Positions 1 to 6,901 of a stretch of 64,000 bases of DNA are shown piece by piece; positions within the stretch are counted from its first letter, which is position 1; each line of letters begins with the position of its first letter. This DNA comes from Petropleomorpha daqingensis (lineage in GTDB: Bacteria > Actinomycetota > Actinomycetes > Mycobacteriales > Geodermatophilaceae). The notes beneath the pieces were generated by a model. It was given only the letters and a program-made list of their open reading frames with translations, did not search any database and was not told the DNA's origin. The translations under genes were made by a program, and so were the position numbers. The stretch spans positions 4,295,197-4,359,196 of the forward strand of contig NZ_JACBZT010000001.1 of assembly GCF_013408985.1 (NCBI RefSeq), in the 5' to 3' direction.

Positions 1-132
1 GAGTGGGTGCCGCCCGACCCGGCGTACGGCTGCTCCTACGCCACCGTCGTCGTCACGGTGAAGCAGGAGTACGGGCTGACGGTGACCGACGCCGAGGCCG
101 GCGCGCTGCGCACGCTGCTGGCCACCTGCTGA
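1..132 (+). CDS. C-terminal end of an HNH endonuclease family protein (DUF1524-like), partial
   Basis: Only the last 43 residues are in the window, beginning at base 1 in frame 1 and ending with TGA at 130-132. The fragment runs from EWVPPDPAYGCSYATVVVTV to a final LLATC. The pattern W-x-PP-x5-C-x-Y, then a VK-x2-YGLTV-x2-AE block and a terminal Cys, resembles the C-terminus of secreted actinobacterial HNH/DUF1524 proteins, where the two Cys probably form a disulfide. The catalytic HNH core would lie upstream of the window and cannot be checked, so the family call rests on remembered tail similarity only. Confidence 0.55.
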   Translation, partial: EWVPPDPAYGCSYATVVVTVKQEYGLTVTDAEAGALRTLLATC

Positions 133-196
133 AACGCCGGGCCGAGGTCCACGGGTCGTGGGGCTCCTGTGGCTAGCGTGACGGATGAGGTGAGCG

Positions 197-664
197 ATGA
201 CTGAATCCGAGGGCCCCGGCACCCCGCCACCGGAAGGGGTGGCCTTCGCGGCGCCGGAGCCGGAACCGGCCCAGCCCACCGCCCCCGTGCCGACCCGGCC
301 GGCGGTCCGGCCGCGGCGCCGCGGCCCGCTGACCCGGATGGGCCCGTGGGCACCGGTCGCCGGCGCGCTGCTCGGCGCGGTGCTCGGGGTGGTCGCGGTG
401 CTGCTGCTCGTCGGCTCCGCGGACGCGTTCGCCCAGCGCCTCGCCCTGGTGCTGCTCGTGGTGGGCATGGGCCTGCTCGGCGCGTCCGGTCCGCTGCTCG
501 CCGACGAGGTCCGGCTGGTGCGGCGCAGCGTCCGCGAGGCCGCCGTCCGCCCGGCATGGGCCGAGACGACCGCCGGGCTGCTCACCGGGCTCACCCCTGC
601 CCGGCTGCTGCTCCTGGTCAGCGGGTTCGTGCTGTTCCTCTCGGCCTACGTGGCGCGCGGCTGA
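197..664 (+). CDS. Small hypothetical membrane protein with three predicted TM segments
   Basis: The protein has 155 residues. A hydrophilic Pro/Glu-rich N-terminus (about residues 1-48) and a basic patch (RPRRRGPL) precede two hydrophobic segments (about 50-74 and 80-100). An amphipathic charged stretch (LADEVRLVRRSVREAAVRP) and a final hydrophobic segment at the C-terminus follow. The ATG at 197 follows a purine-rich GAGGTGAGCG. I do not recognise a family. It stands alone, 64 bases after the upstream gene, and is followed by a strong hairpin at 670-693. The membrane location is inferred from composition; no function is supported. Confidence 0.7.
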   Translation: MTESEGPGTPPPEGVAFAAPEPEPAQPTAPVPTRPAVRPRRRGPLTRMGPWAPVAGALLGAVLGVVAVLLLVGSADAFAQRLALVLLVVGMGLLGASGPLLADEVRLVRRSVREAAVRPAWAETTAGLLTGLTPARLLLLVSGFVLFLSAYVARG

Positions 665-669
665 TTCCT

Positions 670-693
670 GGCAGCCGGCTGGGGCCGGCTGCC
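670..693 (+). terminator. GC-rich hairpin after the membrane-protein gene
   Basis: A perfect 10-bp stem (GGCAGCCGGC / GCCGGCTGCC) with a 4-base loop starts 6 bases past the stop at 664. No T-run follows, which is common for terminator-like hairpins in high-GC actinobacteria. Whether it terminates or protects the 3' end is inference. Confidence 0.55.
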
Positions 694-787
694 AACGTCC
701 TGGGAACCGTGCGCGGCGCGGCGTCCGCCGCACGGCCGCCGCGGAGGGTGGCGACCGCACGATCCGCCGCCCCTCAGGAGGAACCTC

Positions 788-1285
788 ATGGACGTCAGCT
801 CCGTCAGCGGCAGCGCCGCGATGCGGCCGGCCGGACCGCCGCCCGGTGGTGCTCACGCGAAAACCCTGAAGGCCGTCGCCGAGAAGCTCGGGATGAGCAC
901 CGGCGACCTGAGGTCGGCGCTGAAGAGCGGCTCGACCATGGCCGACCTGGCCACGACCGCCGGCGTGAGCCGGGACGACCTGGTGCAGACGATCGCCTCG
1001 ACGCTGCCGGCCACCGGTCGGGACGGCGCGACAGTCGACACGACGGCGATGGCGACGGACATCGCCGACGGCGTCCGGCCGCAGCGCCCCTCGCAGAGCT
1101 CCGAACCCGACCTGGGCAAGGGGCTGGACGCGTTGTCGAGCGCGCTCGGGATCAGCAGCAGCGACCTGCTCGACCGGCTGACCGAGGGCTCGGGGATCAC
1201 CGACCTGCTGCAGGGCAGTGCGCAGGTGTCCGCCCAGCTCGCCGCCCTGCAGAACAAGGGCGCCCTGGTCGACGGCTACGCGTAG
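788..1285 (+). CDS. Small hypothetical protein with two LGxSxxDL helical repeats
   Basis: The protein has 165 residues with no signal peptide or TM segment. The ATG at 788 has a strong ribosome binding site (CAGGAGG, 5 bases spacing). A related unit appears twice: near residues 31-68 (AEKLGMSTGDLRSALKSG, then MADLATTAGVSRDDLVQTI) and near 119-150 (LSSALGISSSDLLDRLTEGS). These units look like tandem helix-turn-helix-like pairs seen in short actinobacterial proteins of unknown function. The middle is Asp/Ser/Thr-rich. Its 3' end overlaps the convergent TauE gene by 10 bases. No role can be assigned. Confidence 0.75.
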   Translation: MDVSSVSGSAAMRPAGPPPGGAHAKTLKAVAEKLGMSTGDLRSALKSGSTMADLATTAGVSRDDLVQTIASTLPATGRDGATVDTTAMATDIADGVRPQRPSQSSEPDLGKGLDALSSALGISSSDLLDRLTEGSGITDLLQGSAQVSAQLAALQNKGALVDGYA

Positions 1286-2043
1286 GAGTCGATGCCCAGC
1301 TTGACCGCCAGCGCGATCCCGGCGACCGCGATGACCCGGCGCAGCAGCTTCTGCGGCGCCCGCCGGACCACCCGGGGCCCGAGCCGGCCGCCGAGGAACA
1401 GCCCGATGGCCAGCGGCACCGCCGCCGACCAGGCGATCGAGGTCAGGACGACGTAGCCGACCGCGGCGGTGGCGTTGGCCGCACCGAGGACGACGTTCTT
1501 CAGCGCGTTGGACACCGGCAGCGACTCGCCGGTGGCCAGCAGGTACATCGCCAGCATCATCACGCCGGCGGCCGCGCCGAAGTACCCGCCGTAGATGGCG
1601 ACGGCGAACGTGCCGACCGGCAGCCACCACGGGTCGCCCTTGGGGTGCGGGTGGGTGATCGCCTCGGCGGCGAGCTCGCCCGGCGGCTTCTGCACGAGCA
1701 GGAGGATCGAGGCGCCACCGATCAGCCAGGGCACGATCCGCTCGAAGGCGTCCGAGGGGGTGAGCAGCAGCAGCGCCATGCCCGCGGCCCCGCCCAGGAC
1801 GGCGCCGACCGCGAGCCGGCGCAGCCGCGCGCCCTGCCGGTGCAGCTCGGGCCGGGAGGCGCTGACCGAGCCGACGCTGTTGAGCACCAGCGCGACGGTG
1901 TTGGTGACGTTCGCGGTGACCGGCGGGATCCCCATGGCCAGGAGGGCGGGATAGCTGATCAGCGAGGCCAGCCCCGCGATGCTGCCGGTGAGTCCCGCGC
2001 CGATGCCGGCGAGCACGAGCAGGGCGAACTGCAGTGCGTTCAC
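1276..2043 (-). CDS. TauE/SafE family membrane transporter (putative sulfite or organosulfonate exporter)
   Basis: The protein has 255 residues and about eight hydrophobic segments arranged as two related halves, the usual size and topology of TauE/SafE permeases. The N-terminal motif GAGLTGSIAGLASLISYPAL and the second-half motif GGYFGAAAGVMMLAMYLLATG match the family's Gly-rich, helix-breaking signatures. Members export sulfite, sulfoacetate or related anions across the cytoplasmic membrane, but substrates are poorly predicted by sequence. The gene is single and convergent with the 788-1285 gene. The substrate is not determined. Confidence 0.88.
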   Translation of the reverse strand: MNALQFALLVLAGIGAGLTGSIAGLASLISYPALLAMGIPPVTANVTNTVALVLNSVGSVSASRPELHRQGARLRRLAVGAVLGGAAGMALLLLTPSDAFERIVPWLIGGASILLLVQKPPGELAAEAITHPHPKGDPWWLPVGTFAVAIYGGYFGAAAGVMMLAMYLLATGESLPVSNALKNVVLGAANATAAVGYVVLTSIAWSAAVPLAIGLFLGGRLGPRVVRRAPQKLLRRVIAVAGIALAVKLGIDSYA

Positions 2044-2125
2044 CCGTGCGCGGTCCCGGTCATCGGCGTCGAGGTTGTCACACGTCGCTGAGCGGGCGGC
2101 GTGACGGCTGGGCAGACTGCGCGTC

Positions 2126-2980
2126 GTGTCCTCCGGCGTGCGCCTGCTGGTCGCCCCCTACGACTCGGGCCACCGCGACGTCCGCATGGGCGCCGGTCCG
2201 CTCGCGCTGCTGCGGGCCGGTGCCGGGGAGCTCGCGGCCGACGTCCGCGTGCTGGATCCGGCGGGGGAGTGGCGCGCGGAGCTCGCGACGGCCTTCGAGC
2301 TGAACCGGCTGGTCGCCGCCGAGGTGGCCGACGCCGTCGCCGAGGGCCAGGTCCCGGTGCTGCTCTCGGGCAACTGCCTGGGCACCGTGGGCGTGCTCGC
2401 CGGGTTGGCCGCGGCCGGGCACCGAGTGGGCCTGCTCTGGCTGGACGCGCACGGCGACTTCAACACCCCGGACGAGGACGGCTCGGGGTTCCTCGACGGG
2501 CAGGGGCTGGCCATAGCCGTGGGCCGCTGCTGGCGGTCGGTGGCCGGGCGCATCCCCGGCTTCACGCCGCTGCCCGAGCGGGACGTCGTCCTGGTCGGTG
2601 CTCGGGACGTGACCGAGGCGCAGGCCGCCGTCCTGCGCTCATCCGGCCTCGCCTGGCTGCCGCCGGCACAGGCGCGCGACCCCGAGCTGCTGGCCGCGAC
2701 CCTCGCCGACCTGGCCGGGCGGGTCGACGTCCTGCACTTCCACGTCGACCTCGACGTCCACGACCCCTCGATCGCCCCGGCCAACGGCTACGCGGCTCCC
2801 GACGGGCTGTCCGCCGAGGAGGTCCGGCGCGTGCTGGGCCTGGCCGCGGCGCAGCTGCCGGTCGTCTCGGCCACGCTCGCCTCCTGGGACCCGTCGTTCG
2901 ACGTGGGCGACCGAATGCGGGACGTGGCGCTGGACCTGCTCGGCGAGATCACCGCGGCCGCCGTCCCGGTTGCTAGGTAG
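2126..2980 (+). CDS. Arginase/agmatinase-fold ureohydrolase family protein with altered metal motif
   Basis: The protein has 284 residues, a normal length for the family. Dinuclear Mn motifs are recognisable: WLDAHGDFNTP (DAHxD) and HFHVDLDVHDPS (DxDxxD). The first motif, GGDHS in classical arginases and agmatinases, reads SGNCLGTVG here, so the Asp is Asn and the metal-binding His is Cys. Related 'arginase family protein' sequences of actinobacteria share this GNC form as far as I recall, and their substrates are not established. I chose the GTG at 2126; a GTG at 2138 (starting at RLLVAPYDSG) is also possible. It could hydrolyse a guanidino compound or a formimino substrate, but the altered ligand advises against calling it arginase. 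Confidence 0.8.
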   Translation: MSSGVRLLVAPYDSGHRDVRMGAGPLALLRAGAGELAADVRVLDPAGEWRAELATAFELNRLVAAEVADAVAEGQVPVLLSGNCLGTVGVLAGLAAAGHRVGLLWLDAHGDFNTPDEDGSGFLDGQGLAIAVGRCWRSVAGRIPGFTPLPERDVVLVGARDVTEAQAAVLRSSGLAWLPPAQARDPELLAATLADLAGRVDVLHFHVDLDVHDPSIAPANGYAAPDGLSAEEVRRVLGLAAAQLPVVSATLASWDPSFDVGDRMRDVALDLLGEITAAAVPVAR

Positions 2981-3052
2981 TCCGACGTGCGCCCGGCGCC
3001 GCCACCCGCTGTCTCTGACGGCGGCTAATCCGAAAATCCCGGAACCCCTCGG

Positions 3053-4309
3053 TCAGGCTGCGGGGTTGAGGGTGACCGAGTAGCCCAGGGCCTGGAGCTC
3101 GCGGATGTGGTGGCGGGCCTTGCGCTCGGGGTTGTTGCGGCGGGCCCAGTAGTCCGGCCCGAGGTCGATGAACTGGGCGTCGCTGTCGGAGAGCAACGCC
3201 CAGATGATGACCAGGATCGAGCGGCCGATCGCCACGATCGCCCGCTTCTTGCCGCGGCGGCGGGCGATCCGCCGATATCGCTCGCCCAGGAACGTGTCGG
3301 TGCGCGCGGCGCTGACCGCGGCCTCGCCGAGCACACGGGCCAGATAGCGGTTGCCCTTGCCGCTGGCCGCCTTGCCGGTGGGGCGGCCGGCCGATTCGTT
3401 CACGCCCGGCGCGAACCGCGCCCAGGAGGCCAGGTGCGCCGGGGTCGGGAACCGGGTCATGTCGGTGCCGATCTCGGCCAGGATCATCTGCGCGGCCACC
3501 GGCCCGATCCCCGGAATCGCATCCAGCTTGGCCACCGCCGGCGCCAGGTCGCCGATCTGCTCATCGATGCGGGCCTGCACGGTGGCGATGTCGGCCGTGG
3601 CCGCATCCACCCGGGCCAGCATCTGGGCCAGCAGAAAGGCGTGGTGCTCGGTGAACCGGCCGGTCAGCGCCTCGGTCAGGCGGCCGGTCTTGGACCGCAG
3701 GCTGCCGCGGGCCAGGTCGGCCAGCACCGCCGGATCCCGCTCGCCGGCGATCAGCGCGGCCATGATCGCCCGCCCGGAGGCGCCGAACGGATCGCTGGCC
3801 ACCACCGAGAGCTTGATCAGGGCGTCCTCGAGCAGCTTGTCCACCCGCTGCTTCTCCGCGGTACGCGCCGCGAGCAGGTCGACCCGGTAGCGGGTCAGGT
3901 CCCGCAGCGCCCGGATGTGCGGGGGCGGGACGAAGCTGGGGCGCAGCATCTGCCGCTCGGCGACCTTGCACAGCCACACCGCGTCCAGCCGGTCGGTCTT
4001 GGGTCGGCCGGGCAGGTGCTTGACGTCGTGCGCGTTGACCAGCCAGGTCTGGAAGCGGTCCTCCAGCAGATAGAACGGCGCCCGCCAGTAGTCGCTGGTG
4101 GCCTCCATGACCACCCGGGTCACGCCCAGCTCGGTCAGCCAATCGCCGAGCTCGAGCAGCGCGGCGGTCATCGTGGAGACGGTGCGGACCTCCTGCATCC
4201 GCTGCCGGCCCGCACCGGGCACCCGGGCGCAGCACACCACCTCGGCCTTGGCCACGTCCAACGCGGCGACCCGCTCGATGATCTCGGGCTCGTCGGTGTC
4301 GACCCGCAT
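3053..4309 (-). CDS. IS110-family transposase (DEDD recombinase), apparently intact
   Basis: The protein has 418 residues with the two IS110 domains. The N-terminal RuvC-like DEDD domain shows D18 (AALDVAKAEVV), E69 (VVMEATSDYW), D106 and D109 (KTDRLDAVWLCK). The C-terminal Tnp domain shows the helix-hairpin-helix-like IPGIGPVAAQMILAEIG and the motif GKAASGKGNRYL, whose Ser316 is the likely catalytic serine. No frameshift or stop is seen. The ATG at 4309 follows GGGAGGCGAGAGCG, a good ribosome site. The protein would catalyse excision and integration through a circular intermediate guided by bridge RNA; this mechanism is known for the family and not shown here. Confidence 0.93.
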   Translation of the reverse strand: MRVDTDEPEIIERVAALDVAKAEVVCCARVPGAGRQRMQEVRTVSTMTAALLELGDWLTELGVTRVVMEATSDYWRAPFYLLEDRFQTWLVNAHDVKHLPGRPKTDRLDAVWLCKVAERQMLRPSFVPPPHIRALRDLTRYRVDLLAARTAEKQRVDKLLEDALIKLSVVASDPFGASGRAIMAALIAGERDPAVLADLARGSLRSKTGRLTEALTGRFTEHHAFLLAQMLARVDAATADIATVQARIDEQIGDLAPAVAKLDAIPGIGPVAAQMILAEIGTDMTRFPTPAHLASWARFAPGVNESAGRPTGKAASGKGNRYLARVLGEAAVSAARTDTFLGERYRRIARRRGKKRAIVAIGRSILVIIWALLSDSDAQFIDLGPDYWARRNNPERKARHHIRELQALGYSVTLNPAA

Positions 4310-4557
4310 CGCTCTCGCCTCCCGGTTCCGATGGAGGCGGCCACCCGCAGGAGCTGCAAGGGAACGGCGAATCTAATCCTCGTGCTCGAAGCACACGTGA
4401 CGGCCCTCAGCGCAGCTCCCGGCGCCCGACTTCAGACCGGCCTCGAACGACCAAGCCACCACGACGTCGACGGGCGGCCGCGCACCATTTTCAGCCCGGA
4501 ACGGCTCTCCCCGACAGGGGACACCCAGGACTTTAGAGACACTCTCCGGGCGGTGAT
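4310..4557 (-). ncRNA. Candidate IS110 bridge-RNA region (non-coding left end)
   Basis: About 250 gene-free bases lie immediately upstream of the recombinase start. In IS110-group elements the bridge RNA is transcribed from this end in the same direction as the recombinase. Short complementary stretches are present (for example around 4378-4398, CGTGCTCGAAGCACACG), but I cannot fold the RNA or identify guide loops. The position and size fit; the RNA itself is inference. Confidence 0.35.
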
Positions 4558-4607
4558 TTCTGCGATCTCGTGGCTATTCAGGCCTCGAAAGCCACGAGAT
4601 CGCAGAA
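4558..4607. repeat. 18-bp perfect inverted repeat with 14-base loop
   Basis: The arms TTCTGCGATCTCGTGGCT (4558-4575) and its exact complement (4590-4607) enclose ATTCAGGCCTCGAA. It sits at the outer edge of the IS110 non-coding end and no T-run follows. It could be an extragenic palindrome that served as the IS110 target, as insertion into repeated palindromes is known for the family, or an old terminator. Confidence 0.75.
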
Positions 4608-4685
4608 CTCATGGAGCCGTTGGTCATGCGCTCTGAATGGGCCGTTTGGGGACGCAGCGGCTTGCGAAGACTTCCAGCGCGGCGG

Positions 4686-4811
4686 CTACTTCCGGCGGCG
4701 CTTCTGACGGCTCCTGACGAGACCGACAGTCACCCCGATCACGCCGAAGGCAAGGAAAACGTAGCTCAGCCACTCGAAGCCAGGTGGAGCTGGCTGAGGG
4801 GCCGCCATCAT
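4686..4811 (-). CDS. Possible 41-residue single-TM peptide
   Basis: A short reading frame begins with two ATG codons (4809-4811, 4806-4808) and ends with TAG at 4686-4688. It reads MMAAPQPAPPG, then a hydrophobic stretch (FEWLSYVFLAFGVIGVTVGLV, given as 19 or so residues) and a very basic tail SRQKRRRK. This is a typical layout for a small bitopic inner-membrane protein with cytoplasmic C-terminus. No good ribosome site precedes it and it has no recognised family, so it may be a relic in the islet. Confidence 0.35.
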   Translation of the reverse strand: MMAAPQPAPPGFEWLSYVFLAFGVIGVTVGLVRSRQKRRRK

Positions 4812-4936
4812 GGCGTCGAGGGTCAACTGGCCGTCCCCTTCTGCTGTACTACCCGGGCGATTCGATCTTGGAGTGTCCGAGCCCGCACAGCATCTCGAAC
4901 GATCTCGTCGTGGCTCGCTGTCCCAGAGTGGGCCGC

Positions 4937-5296
4937 TCAGGGCGCCCCTGAATTGGCCGCGAAGGACTCCACGAGCCGGATCGTGCCCACAATGTGCTCG
5001 TTCAGCCGATCCAGGTCCTCGGCTGGAATCCAGTACTCCAGGATGGTTTGGCCTCCGACCTGGTGAACCTCGTAGTCGTCGAGAAACGAGGAGTCGACGT
5101 CGAAGGCGGTGACAAAGCCGGCTCCGTCATGGCGGACGTTCCAGTCGCGCGCGATGCGCGTCGCGTAGTCGCGGTTAAGTACCGGATAAAAGATCGGCTG
5201 CTCGGGTAGACGCGGCGGCCAACTTCTCCAACCGTTCTGCTCAAGCAACCGGAGCTCAGCCGGGCCTACCGGTCGCCACAACGTGGTCGCCTGCAC
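4937..5296 (-). CDS. Conserved hypothetical protein of the 'ADP-ribosylation/crystallin J1'-labelled family
   Basis: The protein has 119 residues. The block WPPRLPEQPIFYPVLN, then YATRIARDWN, a V-x-F-x-V strand, FLDDYEVHQVGG and EYWIPAEDLDRLNEHIVG are hallmarks of a small soluble family common in bacterial islets. It is often carried in databases under the uninformative name ADP-ribosylation/crystallin J1. No catalytic role is established for it. There is no signal peptide. The gene sits in the lower-GC islet beside the IS110 element, with no obvious partner, which suggests recent acquisition. Confidence 0.7.
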   Translation of the reverse strand: MQATTLWRPVGPAELRLLEQNGWRSWPPRLPEQPIFYPVLNRDYATRIARDWNVRHDGAGFVTAFDVDSSFLDDYEVHQVGGQTILEYWIPAEDLDRLNEHIVGTIRLVESFAANSGAP

Positions 5297-5488
5297 GGTG
5301 ACAGGATGTCCGCCGATTGGAGGCAGGGCCTAGAGACCGCGCCGGGAAGTCGCCCTAAATGTGCCGCTTTGGGCGACAGGCAGCTCGGCTGACGGCAACG
5401 AACGACCAGCCCGCTACGTGGGCTCCACGTCTGCAACGGGACCGGTAACCAGGTCTGCCCGGACCTTCCAGTCGGCCATCATGACCGT

Positions 5489-5725
5489 GTGCGCGACTTG
5501 ATCTGCCCGTTCTGCGGACTGCCGATCGACCCGGCTGGCCCCGGCGTTGCCTCACATCATCCCGGGTATGACGCCGAGCGCGGCTGGGTTTCCAGATGGG
5601 TTCCGTTCATCGGCGATCTACGAAGTTCGCCGACGCGGCTCGTTCACCCGAGATGCTTCGCCGACAGGGAGGGCGACGAAGCCTTGGCGGCTCTACTGCA
5701 TGTCCCGACCCAGAAAGATCGCTGA
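5489..5725 (+). CDS. Small cysteine-containing (zinc-ribbon-like) hypothetical protein
   Basis: The protein has 78 residues and starts at GTG 5489. A CPFCG knuckle at residues 6-10 is followed by several His (SHHPG) and a downstream HPRC, giving a plausible C-x2-C...H-x2-C metal site. The sequence between is Trp-rich (GWVSRWVPFIGDL). I do not recognise the family. It could be a DNA- or protein-binding adaptor. It lies in the accessory islet, without an operon partner. Confidence 0.55.
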   Translation: MRDLICPFCGLPIDPAGPGVASHHPGYDAERGWVSRWVPFIGDLRSSPTRLVHPRCFADREGDEALAALLHVPTQKDR

Positions 5726-5836
5726 CTGGACTGATCCCCGACCATGCCACTGCGGTCTCATGGCTGGCTGATGATCCGGACCAGCGTGACGTCTCTAAGT
5801 GGGCCGCTCAAGGACATTTGTTTCGGGGCCGAGGCG

Positions 5837-5892
5837 CGTTCCCGCGGGAACGTCCTCAAGCCGCGAACCTTGGCCACGTTCCCGCGGGAACG
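5837..5892. promoter_or_regulatory. Two identical 16-bp palindromes 40 bp apart upstream of the SCO6745-like gene
   Basis: CGTTCCCGCGGGAACG occurs at 5837-5852 and again at 5877-5892. The centres are exactly 40 bases apart, close to four helical turns. Both copies lie in the 329-base gene-free stretch between 5725 and the ATG at 6055; I see no other gene in that stretch. Identical phased palindromes suggest a repressor or activator binding pair; no regulator is named. Confidence 0.55.
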
Positions 5893-6054
5893 TCTCCGGC
5901 GGCTACGCCAGGGACGCCAGTCGATCGGGTGGGGCAGTTGTGGAAGTCCGCCGATGAGCAGCCGGACGGCGCTGTGCGATGAGTTCGGCGGCGCGTGGTC
6001 GTCCAAGTGTTCGTGACTCTTCAGGACCAGGCGCCACGTCGGGAAGCGTCGTCG

Positions 6055-6873
6055 ATGCGTTCGACCGCTCGGCGGATGTTCGAACTCGTCGAGCCGATCG
6101 GTGCCGTCCCGTACTCGACCCACGAACCCAACGAGGCGATGTTCGCCCTGGGATTCACGAACTACTGGGACACCTACTTCGCCGGGCGCGCGGCGCCCCT
6201 CGGCCTCGCGACGGCAGAGGTGGTGGACGCGCTCTTCTACAACTTCGCTCCCGGCGAGGTGGCCCGGCACATCCCGAAGGTGTGGCGCACGACCACGCCC
6301 GAGGCAGCGATCGCTGCTCGTCGCCTGGGTTGCGGGAACGCGCTCCGGCGGATCCTCGGCGAGCGGGTCGACTCGCCCGCTCTCGCCCGCACCGCCGACC
6401 TCTTGCTGAAGGCGGCGAGCGGCGCCCCGCCCGACGGGCGACCGATGTACGCCGCGCTCCGCGCCCTCCCCGCGCCCGACGACGTGGTCGGCCGGCTCTT
6501 CCATGCGGCCTCCCTGCTGCGCGAGCACCGCGGCGACGGGCACATCGTCGCCCTGAGGACCGAAGGCGTCGGCGGACTCGAGGCGCACGTGCTTCTGGCC
6601 CTGGACATGGGCATGCCGGCGGAGAGGTTCGGACGCATCCACCACCTCCCCGCGGCTCAGCTCGCCGAGGTGATCGGCGGAATGCGCCGCCGTGGCCTGA
6701 TCGGGGACGACGGCTGGCTCAGCGATGCGGGCCGTGCCGTCAAGCAGCGGGTCGAGGCGCTCACGGACGACCTCGCGGCGCAGCCCTACGAGTGCCTCCA
6801 GCCGTCCGAGCTCGACGAGCTCATGGTCGGTCTCGAGCCGCTCGCCGCGCTGGTCCTCGCCGCACCGGACTAG
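6055..6873 (+). CDS. SCO6745-family (SalK-like) hypothetical protein
   Basis: The protein has 272 residues from the ATG at 6055, where the family-typical start MRSTARRMFELVEPIGAVPY begins. A frame extension to GTG 5995 exists but adds atypical residues. The middle is Ala/Leu-rich helical with FTNYWDTYFAGRAAPLG and YNFAPGEVARHIPKVW, both typical of the actinobacterial SCO6745 family. The C-terminal third (EVIGGMRRRGLIGDDGWLSDAGRAVKQRVE) reads like a winged-helix module, as in MarR-like proteins. A role in transcription or small-molecule binding is possible but not shown. The palindrome pair upstream may control it. Confidence 0.75.
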   Translation: MRSTARRMFELVEPIGAVPYSTHEPNEAMFALGFTNYWDTYFAGRAAPLGLATAEVVDALFYNFAPGEVARHIPKVWRTTTPEAAIAARRLGCGNALRRILGERVDSPALARTADLLLKAASGAPPDGRPMYAALRALPAPDDVVGRLFHAASLLREHRGDGHIVALRTEGVGGLEAHVLLALDMGMPAERFGRIHHLPAAQLAEVIGGMRRRGLIGDDGWLSDAGRAVKQRVEALTDDLAAQPYECLQPSELDELMVGLEPLAALVLAAPD

Positions 6874-6901
6874 GCCCGGACGTCCAGATCTCGGGCCGCC
6901 G

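Larger units (their letters stand above)
2990..4557 (-). mobile_element. IS110-family insertion sequence (ends not determined)
   Basis: One recombinase gene (3053-4309) is flanked by about 70 bases on its 3' side and about 250 gene-free bases (4310-4557) on its 5' side. IS110 elements lack terminal inverted repeats and usually make no target duplication, so the ends cannot be fixed by eye; the limits given are approximate. In the family, the long non-coding end upstream of the recombinase encodes a structured bridge RNA that pairs with donor and target DNA. The 5' gap here is the right size and on the right side for this. Base composition of this gap and of the next 1.5 kb is visibly less GC-rich than the rest of the window. 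Confidence 0.7.

Noticed and set aside
173-1630. Long minus-strand reading frame across the first two small genes
   Set aside because: Arg/Gly/Ala-rich low-complexity translation, antisense to better-supported genes with ribosome sites; a by-product of high GC.
2126-2980. True arginase or agmatinase
   Set aside because: The GGDHS motif is altered to GNC, so a specific substrate is not justified.
5837-5892. CRISPR array
   Set aside because: Only two repeats of a perfect palindrome, with no further units and no cas genes.
5995-6054. 20-residue N-terminal extension of the SCO6745-like protein
   Set aside because: The family-like start is at ATG 6055; the extension has no conserved character.
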